Source of the DNA: Buxus sempervirens
Lineage: Eukaryota; Streptophyta; Magnoliopsida; Buxales; Buxaceae
Direction: 5' to 3'
Assembly (NCBI GenBank): GCA_947561395.2
Contig: OX387185.1
Location: 17,634,366 to 17,698,365 of the forward strand
DNA length: 64,000 bases
Made by a program: the position numbers and the translations under genes. This document shows positions 12,668 to 23,568 of this stretch, piece by piece. The stretch's first letter is position 1; each line of letters begins with the position of its first letter. The notes under the pieces are model-generated. The model was not told where the DNA came from. It did not search any database and saw only the letters and a program-made list of their open reading frames with translations.

Positions 12668-12888
12668 GCATCAGTTGCTTCAGATGACTCGGGGTATGTT
12701 CCTTTTGATCATCGTACTGCTGGCTTTGTGCCTTTGAGTATTATGTATGATGTTGAGTGTATTTTGGGCAGGATGAACCGCTGTACCGCTCGCCGTATTG
12801 TGCCGCTTGTCTTTGGGCGCCGGCGATCTCGAGGTAACGGATGGGGCAGAGGACGTGGCCGTGGGGATGGATTTTCAAAGGGAGAGTA
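12668..12888 (+). pseudogene. PMD-type pseudogene, C-terminal end
   Basis: This is the last piece of the interrupted gene. It continues in frame from 7230 and ends with a basic, glycine/arginine-rich tail (GRGRGRGDG-like) before TAG at about 12886. RGG-like tails are seen in nucleic-acid-binding proteins and in many transposon-borne PMD proteins. AT-rich sequence with AATAAA-like words follows, consistent with a 3' UTR. Confidence 0.5.
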
Positions 12889-13085
12889 GATTAGGATATC
12901 AGATGTATATTTTTGTATAAAAACAATGTATACTCTCAGTTATATATGAAAACAAAAATTTGATTCATTTATCCTCTTCTTCATTTATATTCTACATTTT
13001 ATTGACTTATTCATGTATAAACAGGAACAGGTGAAGCTCAAAACAGTATCCCAAATGCAATTGACTATTTTTTTTTCACTTTTGT

Positions 13086-13280
13086 GCCAAAACCGCACTT
13101 AGTATGCGGACAAGGTGTGACCGCATTTTATTTGTGGTCAGGCTGTGTCCGCATTTAATCTGCGGACACAACGTGTCCGCATTTGATCTGCGGACACAGC
13201 GTGTCTGCATGTGATATGCTGGCATGCCTTGTCCGCATTTTAAATGCAGTTTTTGACCCTTGCGCGATTTTTCTATAAAA
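13086..13280 (+). promoter_or_regulatory. Palindrome cluster and TATA box upstream of DUF7745-like gene
   Basis: Repeated GTCCGCA/TGCGGAC words form perfect hairpins: TGTGTCCGCA/TGCGGACACA (13144-13170) and GTGTCCGCA/TGCGGACAC (13173-13197). A TATAAAA box lies at 13274-13280, 20 bp before the first ATG. The same layout, with different words, precedes the TATA boxes of the LTRs of elements C, D and E. This could be a promoter of the accessory ORF or an LTR remnant. Confidence 0.55.
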
Positions 13281-13299
13281 AACCCTGAGGAACATCATT

Positions 13300-15082
13300 A
13301 TGGCATTCTTCCTGCTTCTAAAACTCTCTAGGCGGCTACCCCTTGTTTCTTGTGCATCCTTTGAAGGTTCCATGGCTTCTCTTGCCCCGTCTTCCTTTGT
13401 CGATGAAATCCCTCCTGCAAGACAACCTTTTAGATCAAAACCACAAAATCTTACAAGATATAACATCGTGGATTTGTTCTATAACAGGTGGGTTAACTCC
13501 ATAACCCCAGAAGATGATGTCCAACAGAATTCCACCAACTTAGGCCACATCTTGCTCCTCCTTACCATCCCCTTTAAATGGGAAATTATTGAGGCTTTGA
13601 TTGGACACTGGGAACCTCAATTAAATCTCTTTCGATTTGGGGATAAAGAGATGACCCCTACAGTTGAGGAGATTGAAACAATTCTTAGCCTGAGATTTTT
13701 AGAAAAAGTGGTGAACCCGCCCATTAAGCTTAGCTACAAGAAAGAAGCTTCTACTTTTTTGGGCATATGGAAGAAGGACCTAGGGGAATCTGACTCCCTA
13801 CTGACCCTATCAAAGCCTTTTTTGACTGAAAAACTTCTAAAGAGTGAAAACACCCAAGCCTGATTTAACGCCTTGACATTGATGGTGGTTAATCAACTAC
13901 TCTTCCCACGGGATGATGATGAGGTTGACTTGGCTCTTATTTCAGTTATATGCCAGGTTAGGGAGCGGGAGAGATTGGCCCCTATGATCTTGGCAGGGAT
14001 GTATTAGGCATTGATTGACTGTTATTTCAGGAAGAAGAAGCGCTTTCTTGCATGTGCCCCTATCTTACAGGTAAGATCTGGTTCCCTCCTATATCTTTTT
14101 TTTTCTGTCTTTTTTTTTCTTTTTTTGTTTTTCTTTACAACCTTCTTGTGAAGCTAAAATAAATTGAAATACTCCCCTTTTTTTTGCAGCTTTGGTTACT
14201 TGACCATCTGAGTCAAATTGAGATGATTGATCGGCACTTTTCTACAAGAATGAAAGTTCTTGTTCTGATGAGTAACCGTGGATGTCCCAATATCCAGGGC
14301 GGCAAGCAGGGTTGGTTCACCTTCTTGGGCACTCTCCAGGATGACCAGGTGAGGTGGCCTAGCACTTATCAGCCAAACCCCGAGACAGTGATCAGCTTCA
14401 AAGATAGGAACTTCATGGTTCTAGTAGGCTTGAAATCTGCTGTACTCTACCTTCCTTTGAGGGTTCTTCGGCAGCTTGGAGGAACTCAGGGGATTATGAT
14501 CCCAGATGGATATGAGGACTTCTTGGGGCCACTTACACCAGCCACCATGGGGCATTGTGCTTGGTTGATGAAGGAATGGTCCTATGTGCACTTCATGAGG
14601 GGCCCAGTCTTTTCTGAGCCACATGTGAAGGACTATCTTTTCTAGATCAAAGAGCAGGTCCAGAGTCATGCCCCAGTACCAGATGATCCTCTTCCTATTC
14701 CTGCACCCACTTATGATGACATATTGGCTTCTGAGAGAGCATCCCACAAATAGCTTCAACAAATTTGGGTACGAGAGGCCCAAGAACTCAGGATACGAGG
14801 CCTTGATCTGGAGAGGTAGATTGAAGAGCAGGTGTCTCGCCTTGTTGCTTTGGAAAAGAAGCTTGAGGAGCAGAGGTTGGCCCATCGCTTTGAAGTTCGA
14901 GTGATACGGTAGAAGTACCAGGATGCCTTAGCTAGCCTCAGAGGTATGAGGATTAAGTAGGCACTTTCAGATGAGGTCATCTCTTTTTTTGAGCGATCCA
15001 GATGCAGAGGGAGCTTCTAAGATTATTGCAGATCAGGCAGCTCGGATTCGGGAGCTTGAGGAGCGGTTAGGGGATAGGGATT
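13300..15082 (+). pseudogene. DUF7745-like accessory ORF, intron-containing pseudogene
   Basis: The translation is homologous to ORF1 of elements E and C below: LFRFGDKEMTPTVEE, KKEASTFLGI, FLTEKL, FPRDDDEVDLAL, APMILAG, FLACAPILQLWLLDHL, GWFTFLGTL, LPLRVLRQLGGTQGI. This is the pattern of the plant DUF7745 ('girdin-like') proteins, whose function is unknown. ATG 13372 (MASLAPSS) aligns best with the starts of E and C; ATG 13300 would add 24 residues. Stops at 13861, about 14005, 14643 and later show it is dead. A GT-AG intron (14071-14189) splits a motif that is contiguous in E and C. A coiled-coil tail follows from about 14650. It lies head-to-head with the minus-strand integrase at 16044, so it is most simply an antisense ORF downstream of pol of element F. 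Confidence 0.7.
14071..14189 (+). other. Intron in the DUF7745-like pseudogene
   Basis: The donor CAG|GTAAGA is at 14071 and the acceptor TTTTTTTTGCAG| ends at 14189, with a long T-rich tract between. It interrupts the CAPILQ|LWLLDHL motif; E (37175-37215) and C (52350-52385) have the equivalent motif without an intron. Confidence 0.8.
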
Positions 15083-16043
15083 AGCTCCTTTTATTGCATT
15101 TTTTTTCTTTTTTCCATACCTTTGTATCAAAGGAAACTCCGATAGTGGAAAGACAAATGATTTTATTCAAAAATAAGTTTTTATACTATTGGCATCAGAA
15201 TTCTCAGATGCTTGTAAAAACAAAGGTTTTATAAAAAGTATTTGATTTCTGATCACTAGCCAAAATATAAATTTTTTTTGAAGTATGGTCCAAAACACTT
15301 AATCACACATAATTAAAGGAATTAAAATCAAGTTAAATAATGAAAAGGATGATTCAAGCAATAGGGAGAGATAAGATCTGTCTATCCTAGGACCCTTAAA
15401 GTCATTCTCAAATGCCTTTTCTTCCAGAATTGACCCCGTTATTCCCAGTATGTTTCATGTCCAGTGCTCATACTGCTTTCCCTTCAAGCTCGGACAACAT
15501 GATCAACTCAACCCTTGAAATTTTTTTTTTGTGTAGCCAATGTTGCCTCTAGCGCCAGTTACGGTTTTCACTAGGGCCGGCTTTTGCATTCCGTCATCAC
15601 CAATATTTTACTCTGAAAATTGAAAGAATATACTAACATCACTGAGGACTTAAAAATAGGATGAAACGAAGCCTAGGCTCAGTTTATGAAAGAAAGGATA
15701 TTAAAGGTTCAAAATTTTCCAAACATGGAAATAGGTCAACTGGACTTACAGTCATGATAAATATGATCCCCGTTCCCCAAACTTTATTCATTTCTTTTCT
15801 TTTTGTACTTGGCTTTCATTTGCCACTCCTTTTTTCTTATTCATTTCCTTTCTTTCTTTTTTTCATTTTCTTTCCCTTTTTTTCTTTTGTTTTTGCCCCA
15901 ATTAACTTTGCCCCAGTATGAAACTATAAGTCCCAGTTTAGGTTTATCAAAGAAATGAACAGGCTCGACTTGGCTAGACTAGGGATTCAAAATTTTTGGA
16001 AATAAAGAAAAATGGCCTCAGATCATTTCCTAGTAATATTCAA
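15083..16043 (-). other. 3' non-coding region of minus-strand Tat element F
   Basis: No gene is seen. Read on the minus strand, the part at about 15450-15620 resembles the 3' region of element C near 62430-62480 (TGATGACGGAAT, then AGTGAAAACC and GGCGCTA). The part at about 15650-15720 resembles element D's 3' region at 29910-29990 (CTTTCTTT..AAGCCTTCGTTTC). Pyrimidine-rich runs lie at 15785-15900. No polypurine tract or LTR start was found before the DUF7745-like gene. Confidence 0.55.
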
Positions 16044-16313
16044 TCAAGGAAAATACCTTTTGACTGCATCAGAGTTAATTGGCTCAGGAAAATCTTTCCC
16101 ATCCATGTCTGTTAAGATGAGTGCACCCCCTGATAGGACCTGCTTGACAACATAAGGCCCTTCCCAATTTGGCTTGAATTTCCCGCGAGGGTCTTCCAAA
16201 AATGGTAAGATTTTCTTTAAAACCAAATTTCCTTCTTGGAAAGTTTTGGGCTTCACCTTCTTATTGTAAGCCCTGTCCATTCTCTTCTGGTACAACTGGC
16301 CATGAAAAAGCAC
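16044..16313 (-). pseudogene. pol: Integrase C-terminus of Tat element F
   Basis: The minus-strand frame encodes the last 90 or so residues of a Ty3/gypsy integrase: HGQLYQKRMDRAYNKK, then LVLKKILPF, GKFKPNWEGPYVVK and GGALILTDMDG, ending at a stop at 16044. The GPYVVKKV..GAL segment is the SH3-like end of plant Tat integrases; the end of element C (61790-62002) is homologous. Upstream coding is cut by the left end of element E's LTR at 16314. The rest of F's pol should lie beyond the window, on the far side of E. Confidence 0.85.
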
Positions 16314-17875
16314 TATAAGCACCTCATTTTTGCGCTCCCATAAGAGCCGAAAATGCAAACCCTAGACAAAAAGTCAAACCATAAGGGGTGAAAAATTGAC
16401 CTTTTGATCAAATGAAAATTGGCAACCTAGCTTTATCTTAATGGATAGAGAATCCCGACACGAGTCCAACGCAACTGAGTTTGCTGGAATCGGGGTCCGA
16501 ATGAAGGTTCGGTGGGCTGGTCAAACTTAAAGGAGAGCCGAAAGTTGACTTTTCCTCAAACCCCGTGCCAAGTGCTTAGCCCTATGTCATTGAATAGAGG
16601 GCTCCGATACGAGTCTAATGCAACTGAGTTTGCTCAAATCGTAGTACGGATGAAGGAGATATGAGCTGTCGAGGTTTCCGTGCAGCAAAACCGGAAACTG
16701 CACACGTGGCGCAGGAACTGCACATGTGGCAGCCAACACAGCAAAATATCTCAGGGACTAAATCTTAAATATCCAAAAATCACTAAAAATCTCAGGGACT
16801 AAACCAAAATTCACAGGGACCAATCCGTAATTGCTCAAGAATGTCAAATCGGTCGAATCGGTCAAGTCGAGGGGCAAATCCGTAATTTTTTGATTTGTAT
16901 CCGGTCAAATATATCGGATACACATGGACTTGTGTATAACCGACATCCAATGTCGGATACAAGGAGATCGATCGGCGAGATTCGCGCCGATCGCCCGACG
17001 AATTCGCGGCGGCATTTAATTTTCGAATAATTATGTTTTGTATCCGTCATTGAATGCCGGATACAAAGAGGCACCTGTGTAACCGGCCGTAGAGGCCGGC
17101 TAAGAAGAGGGCTTAGTGTAGCGCCGCAGATCCGGGTCTGCCCTATCACAACACCAACCCGTACCCGAGACCTACTTATGGGCCCAATAGAACCGAATTA
17201 ACACAATTAATCCTGGGAAATTACAAAGTAATCATCAGAGTGCATGACTAAAGAAGCATGGAATAAAAAAGTTTCCATCTAATCAAAATGTCATCTATAC
17301 TATAATCTCCAAAACATGATATATATGTGAATAAAATACAACTAATGCAACTAACCATTTACAATGATTTCTCCAAAATATATAGACATGTACAAAAGAT
17401 ATCTCCCAAGAGTATAGGTCCAAAATAATATTTACATCCCATATACAATCCCCAAGACAAAATACATCATTATAAAAAGAACCCTACTATGGTTGGTAGA
17501 AATCCTCTGGCCTGAACTAAAGCTCACCCTCAATGCCTGCCCCAATACGCGGCTCACCAAGTGGATCTGAAAACAAATCCGGTAAACAAAACACGCGTAA
17601 GACTTAAAGTCCCAGTAAGCAGCAAACATGCATGCAGAGAAATAGTTTATGCAATTTTGTAACATCATGATAATATTCATAAGTATAAGATACCAAATGT
17701 AAACCAAAACATCTCAAACAGATATAAAGTGTAATTCCAAGTCAAATATCTCAATCGGGTAATTCATGAAATCAAATCAACCATTCCAAGTCAAATATCT
17801 CAATCGGGTAATTGATGAAATCAAAGCAACAATTCCAAGTCAAATGTCCAAATCAGATTAATGATCGTTGTCCAA

Positions 17876-18107
17876 GATTAAGGCCAAGCGGAGTACTTCA
17901 ACACTGCCGACGAATCAAGGCCCAGTGGAGTACTTCTACACCGCCGACGAAATCAAGGCCAAGTGGAGTACTTCTACACCACCGAAGCATCAAAGCCAAG
18001 TGGAATACCTCTTCGCTGCCCGATGACTCAAGGCCAAGTGGAGTACTTCTACGCTGCCCGATGAATCAAGGCCGAGCGGAGTACTTCTACACTGCCCCGG
18101 TTCATGA
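17876..18107 (+). repeat. Six tandem ~37-bp units in LTR-3
   Basis: Units share AAGGCCAAGTGGAGTACTTC and TACACTGCC with small changes. Short GTG/CAC arms around GAGTACTTCTA are present in some units only, so the hairpin case is weaker than in LTR-2 and LTR-4. Confidence 0.75.
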
Positions 18108-19544
18108 AATCCAAAGTCAATAAAAACAGGTACCATAAAATCCTCAAAACACATTTTGGGTGAGTGGAGTAGTCTTAGAATTCTCAAATAAGTCATCCTA
18201 CCAAAAATCGATGGATTCCGAGACAAAAAGTTTTGGACCTCGAAAATTATCTAAGTCTGGATAAAAAAGTTGACTTTTTGGTGTAGAATTTTTCTAGACA
18301 AATCTACAAGGAGTTTGGGGCTCAAATTCTGGTTGTAGTCTATTGGAGGGTATACAAATCTTCTAGAATTTTCTGGGGTTCTGAATCACTCGTTTGGGTA
18401 TCAAACTCAAAAAGTGGCCCTTTTTGAAAATCGGGAAAACTGGAAAATTAGGCACAAACTGGAAAGTTGACTTTTTATTGGTTGGGAATTGGGCCTTGGG
18501 AGTATTTTTATTGGTTCCAAATGGGGGGTAAAACCTTATTTACATATAAAGACTTAAGTAAATGGAGCAATAAATATACAGGACGTTTATGTAATAAGGG
18601 TGCTATGCGAGAGGCCTGGGTTGTTTGAAAGAGGGTTGGAGAGAAAAAGGCTGAACAAATCAAGAAACAGGGCCCACGATTAGGTCGTGGATTGATCGCC
18701 CATGGGCGATTAGCTTTAGTGTTCGGGCGTTGAGCTTTAAAGTTCGGGCGTTGAGGTTTAAAACAAAGGCAGCGCGCGCACGTTGAAGGCTAATGTTCGC
18801 GCGCTGAGGCAATACACAGGTTGGCGCGCGCGCGTTGAGCTTTGACGTTCGCGCGCTGAGGTTATGGATGAATCGCCCAGGCTAATCCTGATTCACGATT
18901 AGGATAACAGAGACTTGTTTTTAGGGGTTTTGGCTCAGGATTAATTGCCAAATCTCAGGATTAATCGCCAGGTCGGGATCTTGAAATATTTTGACTATTT
19001 TCAACACCAAACTCATGGAAATCATTTCCAACACTTCCAAAATCACATAGGATGATCACAAAACATCCTAACATGCTTTAAAACACTTTCCAAACCAAAG
19101 ATTCATCCCAAATCTCAAACCCTAATCTGAAATATAATCAATAGAGCTGGAAATCCATGGCAAATCAATATAAGACTAAACAAGAGTATTATACAATCAA
19201 AACCCACGAATTTTAGAAGCAAATAGCAACATGCAAGATCATTTCTTCAAATAAATCAAACCCTATAGAGAGAATACGAATTTTAGTAATTCATTTTGTT
19301 TGAAGGGTTTGCTACTTACTTGCTAATGGAGAAGCTCAACTTCTCTTCAAGCTCTTCTCTCCTTCTTCTTCCTCTTGAAGCTTCAAGCAAACTCCCACAC
19401 TTTCCCTCTTGTTTTATACGACCAAGACAAGAGAAATGGGTTTGCAAACATTTAATTAGAAATTAGGGCATCCTTTTATATGCCCAAGTTTTGGGTCTTT
19501 CAAATCCGCCCCCAAACCAAGCTTTTATTCAACTAAAATCCTAG

Positions 19545-20850
19545 GGTGTACCTAAGGCATACCAGGGGTACCTTAGTATTATTCGAGTGGGGTACCTTGG
19601 TATTAAGTGGGGTACCTTAGTGTTAAATGGGGTGTTTGCCTTAGCTACTTCAAAAGGCTTGCTTTAGGAGTGCTTAGGAGGTGTACCTCAGTTAACACAA
19701 GGGGTACTTTAGTTATATGTGGGTACTTTGGTTATTGAGGAGGTACCTTGATATTTCAAGGGATTTACCTTAGTCATTCTAAGGGGGTAAACTTTGAGTA
19801 AGCTTAGGGGGGGTGTACCCCAGTTATATTGAGGAGGGGTACTTAGTTATAGAAGAGGTGTACTTTAGTTATATGAGGAGGTACATTTAAGTAATACAAG
19901 GAGGGTGTACCTTAGGTAATATAAGGGATGTACCTTAGGTCTGTTGGAGGTACTTTAGTGATATAAAGGGGATACCTTAGCTGTATAAAGGGTTATACCT
20001 TAGGCAAAACAGTGGGGGGGGGGGGGGGGTTACTTTACTTATATAAGGGTTACTTTAGTTAGACAAAAGGGGGTACTTTGGCTATATAGGGGGTGTACCC
20101 TAAGTAAAACAGTGGGGGTACCTTACTTATATGAGAGGAGTACCTCTAGGAAACACAAGGGTGTACCCTAGGTAATGTAAGGGATGTACCTTAGAAATGT
20201 AAGGGGATACTCTAGCTATACAAAGGGGGTACCCTAGCTATATAAGGGAATGTACCTTAGGTAAACAAGGGGTACTTCAAGTAAGATAGTAGGGTACCTT
20301 AATTAAAATAAAGAGATACCTTAGGCAATACAAATGAGGTATCTTAGGTATAATTAGGGGGTACTTTAGGTATTCGAATGGGGTACCTTGGGAAAAACAG
20401 TAGGGTACCTTAGCCAATATGAGTGAGGTACTTTAGGTGATATAAGGGGTACTTTAGGTATACATGTGGGGATACCTTAGGTAAACACAGGGGTACCTTA
20501 GGTATAATTGAGGGGTACTTTAAGTAACACTTGGGTGGTACCTTGGGTAATACTTGAGCATACCTTGGGCACTCAATGGGGGTACCTTAGGAAATACTTG
20601 GGTGTACCTTGGGTATAGAAGTAAGGTACCTGGGGTATACTTGAGAGGTTATTTGGGTATTCTTGGGAGATACTTAAGGTACACTTGAGAGGTACCTTGG
20701 GCATTCTTAAGAGGTACTTTGAGTATTCTTAGGGGATAATTTGGGTACACTTGGGAGGTACCTTGGGTACTCTTAAGAGTTACTTTAAGTATTCTTGGGA
20801 GTATTTTGGGGTATACATGGGTATACTTAGGAATTACTCTAGGTACACAT
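19545..20850 (+). repeat. Degenerate GGTACCTTAG minisatellite in LTR-3
   Basis: About 1.3 kb of 20-35-bp units built on GGGGTACCTTAGGTATA with many variants, rich in KpnI-type GGTACC. Several units early in the array read GGTGTACC. A run of roughly eighteen Gs lies near 20014-20030. There is no credible coding in any frame. Confidence 0.85.
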
Positions 20851-21729
20851 AAGTCTAACTTTTCAGAATTTGATTTCCAATTCATTTAAGCTAATTGGAG
20901 AGTATCTTAGACAATTGGAATTGAGAAATAACATTGATTAAATTTTCCTTAATAACCTTCATACAATTCAATTGATTTCTCTAAATCCGAATAATCCACA
21001 TTTACCTCATCTTCATAACACAATTACTTAATTAATCTAATAATCACACTTTAGATAATTAATCTTAATAATTAAGATATAATCCGGGCCGGGGTTTTAC
21101 ACTTAGTGTATCCGGCTTGAGTTGCCGGATACATTAAGTTGGTCTATAAAAGGCCAACAGCAGCCCATTTCCGGGGGTGGGCTTCTTTTGCTGGTTTCCA
21201 GTTTTCTTCTCCCACTTTTTCTCATCTGAAACCTTCCATCTTCAGCTCCCTTTGGCCTTACACCACCTCACCATACCACCTTAAGGGTTTCCACCTTTGT
21301 CCCCTTCTTCTTCTCCACTTTCTAAAACAAGTCCAAGGAGCCTAGTTGCTGTTGGGGTGAAGTGGGTGCACCAAGCAAGTCACCGGCTGCTGTACCACCT
21401 CCAAGAAGTACCACCACCTTGCCTAGGAGTGCAAGAACTATTGGGTAAGGCTTCTCATTACATTGTATCATGCATATGTTAAAATTAGAATTTTCTAGAA
21501 ATTCTTCTACATTTGCTTCCCTCTTGGCATGAACTTGTTTCCGTGAATGTCATGCATGCATTTGGTGCTCTTGTTATGACATGAAGATCTCCAAAAGTAA
21601 GAGGTTCACGTAGGGTTCCTTGGGAGTAGGAGGGTTCATTTTTCATGCCATTTTAATTCGTTGTTTTGAGTATTTTGGGAGGAGAATGCTTCTCCCAGCC
21701 CGATCTCATGTACCCCCCATATAACCCCC

Positions 21730-23548
21730 TGTAGACACCCCAAATTGCACTAAAAATGAGAAAATAATTGAAAATATTAATTGGGATTTGAAACATGTCA
21801 AAAAAGTATAAAATTTGGCCAAACTGATCATGACCGTATTTTGTTTACGGTCTGGTCATACCTGCAGTTGATATACGGTCACGGCTTGCCCGTATTAATA
21901 ATACGGGCAGGGCGTGACCGTAATATATATACGGGCACGGGGGTCTTTGTGCGAATTTTACCTTTTTGATTTTTGAGCCTTATTGGCACCCAAATATCTC
22001 TCTTGGATAAGCGAATTCTCTTATTTATTCATCCGAATTATCCTATTTATCGTTGTTGGCCATGGATTGGCATTATCCATATTTTTTACCTAATCTGGGG
22101 GATCATGGTATATCCCTTTGGACCAACCATGCCCCTGGGTTTGCCTATAAATAGAGGAGCTCTCCTCAAGCAAAAGGCCACGAAATTTTGAGTCCAAGGA
22201 ATTCTAAGAAGCTCCAAGAGAAGAGAAAGAACTCCTGCTGCCTGCCTGCTCAATCCAGGTAAGTCCCCTATCCCTTTTTATTTTCTGTCTTCAATTCTAG
22301 AAGTAATAGGATCATCTCTATTGCAGTAGAATAAGGCCATATCTGTTTTCGTATTCCTAAACTTGTCTCTAAGTACCTTAAGAATCTCTCTAGCCGTAAA
22401 ACGTGAAGAGAGAACTAGGGGAAAGGGGAACAGGTGGATCCCTAGAATAGAACCCCATATCTGTTTTTCTCTTTTTTCTAGAATAAGGCCTGTGATTGTG
22501 CTTGTGTAACCAAACCTATCTCCAAGTACCTCAAGAGTCTCTCTAGCCGTAAAACGTGAAGAGAGAACTAGGGGAAAGGGGAACAGGTGGATCCGTAGGG
22601 TAGACCCCCATGTGCTCTAATCTGTGAGATGTGGCTATTTTGAATATCCTGATCATGTTTAATGTTTTTTATGATATATCTGAATGAATAACATGAATCT
22701 ATGATGTTTATAGCATGAGATCCCTATTTTTCTAAAAATTTGGATTTTCCACATATTTGCACCTACAGCACTGTTTTCCCGATTTTTGTGATTTTAGGCT
22801 ATGATCTTGGATCTATCATGATCAATATGGTAGATCTGAATCTAGAAGCCTGAAAATAAATTCTAGGGTTTCATGAGATGATTTTTGAATTGTTTTTCAT
22901 TATTGAGAGAAGACCCTACGGTCTCAGTTCTCCCCTTTTGATGTTCTTTATCAACGTGGGTATTTTTGGTTTTTATTTTCTGATTTAATGTGAAATTTGG
23001 GTTTTATCTATGTCCTGGACTATTCAAGTTCAATTTTGAAATATTTTATAAAAATCATATTTTTCTAGATTTCTAGAATTTAGCTTGAAGCCAGATTTTT
23101 GGATTTTTCACTTTAAATTGATTTTATTTGATTTTATCTCAATTTTATTTTGATCATGAAACCATAGGAATGGTATGATCATATTTGAAAGTTCTGGATC
23201 AATCAGGCTATTCTTATGAAAAAACCATATATTTTTGTCTTCTTTTTGTGATTTTTCCTGATTTTTATAGCAAGCTTTTTCCTTTAATTTAACATGAACA
23301 ATGCCTGGCAACCACCTTGTGTGGATGAATAGGGGTGTCTAATACCTTCCCCTGTTCATAACTTAATCCCCTTACCCATCTCTGGTTGTTTTTTTTAGGA
23401 GGGATATTTTGCCCTAAAATTGCCTTTTGTGCTTATTTAATATTTTGGTGTCCATTCACACCTAAATTGAATGGTGGCGATTCTTTGTTTTATTTAATCC
23501 CGTGTGATGATTGAGGAAATCATTAAATTGATTTTTCCATGTCTCACA
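21730..23548 (+). mobile_element. 5' LTR of element D
   Basis: TGTAGACACCCC...GTCTCACA ends. U3 has dyads of TACGGTCA/TGACCGTA type and a perfect palindrome with arms TGCCCGTATTA/TAATACGGGCA (21887-21909). A TATAAATA box is at 22146-22153. About 100 bp downstream is a strong splice donor CCAG|GTAAGT (GT at 22259). Two copies of a ~120-bp segment (AGCCGTAAAACGTGAAGAGAG...AACAGGTGGATCC) lie at about 22390-22440 and 22545-22592. No coding is seen. Confidence 0.9.
22259..22264 (+). promoter_or_regulatory. Splice donor in D 5' LTR
   Basis: AATCCAG|GTAAGT fits the plant 5' splice consensus at every core base and lies just after the presumed transcription start. It could join to the acceptor at 27016 to give a spliced gag mRNA. 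Confidence 0.55.
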
Positions 23549-23550
23549 AC

Positions 23551-23568
23551 TGGCGACTCTGCTGGGGA
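23551..23568 (+). other. Primer binding site of element D
   Basis: TGGCGACTCTGCTGGGGA begins 2 bp after the LTR end. The same motif follows the LTRs of elements E and C. It is the type of site I recall for Ogre/Tat elements (tRNA-Arg primer); the tRNA match was not checked. Confidence 0.8.

Larger units (their letters stand above)
17117..21101 (+). mobile_element. Solo LTR (LTR-3), 4.0 kb
   Basis: Starts TGTAGCGCCGCAGATCC and ends GGGGTTTTACA, with a perfect 5-bp duplication CTTAG (17112-17116, 21102-21106). The shared core with ACATGCATGC lies at 17601-17635. It holds a short tandem array (17876-18107), a GC-rich patch of GCGCGC/GTTCGCGCGC words (18715-18875) and a long GGTACCTTAG array (19545-20850). 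No retrotransposon protein domain is present. It sits inside the LTR of element E. Confidence 0.85.
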
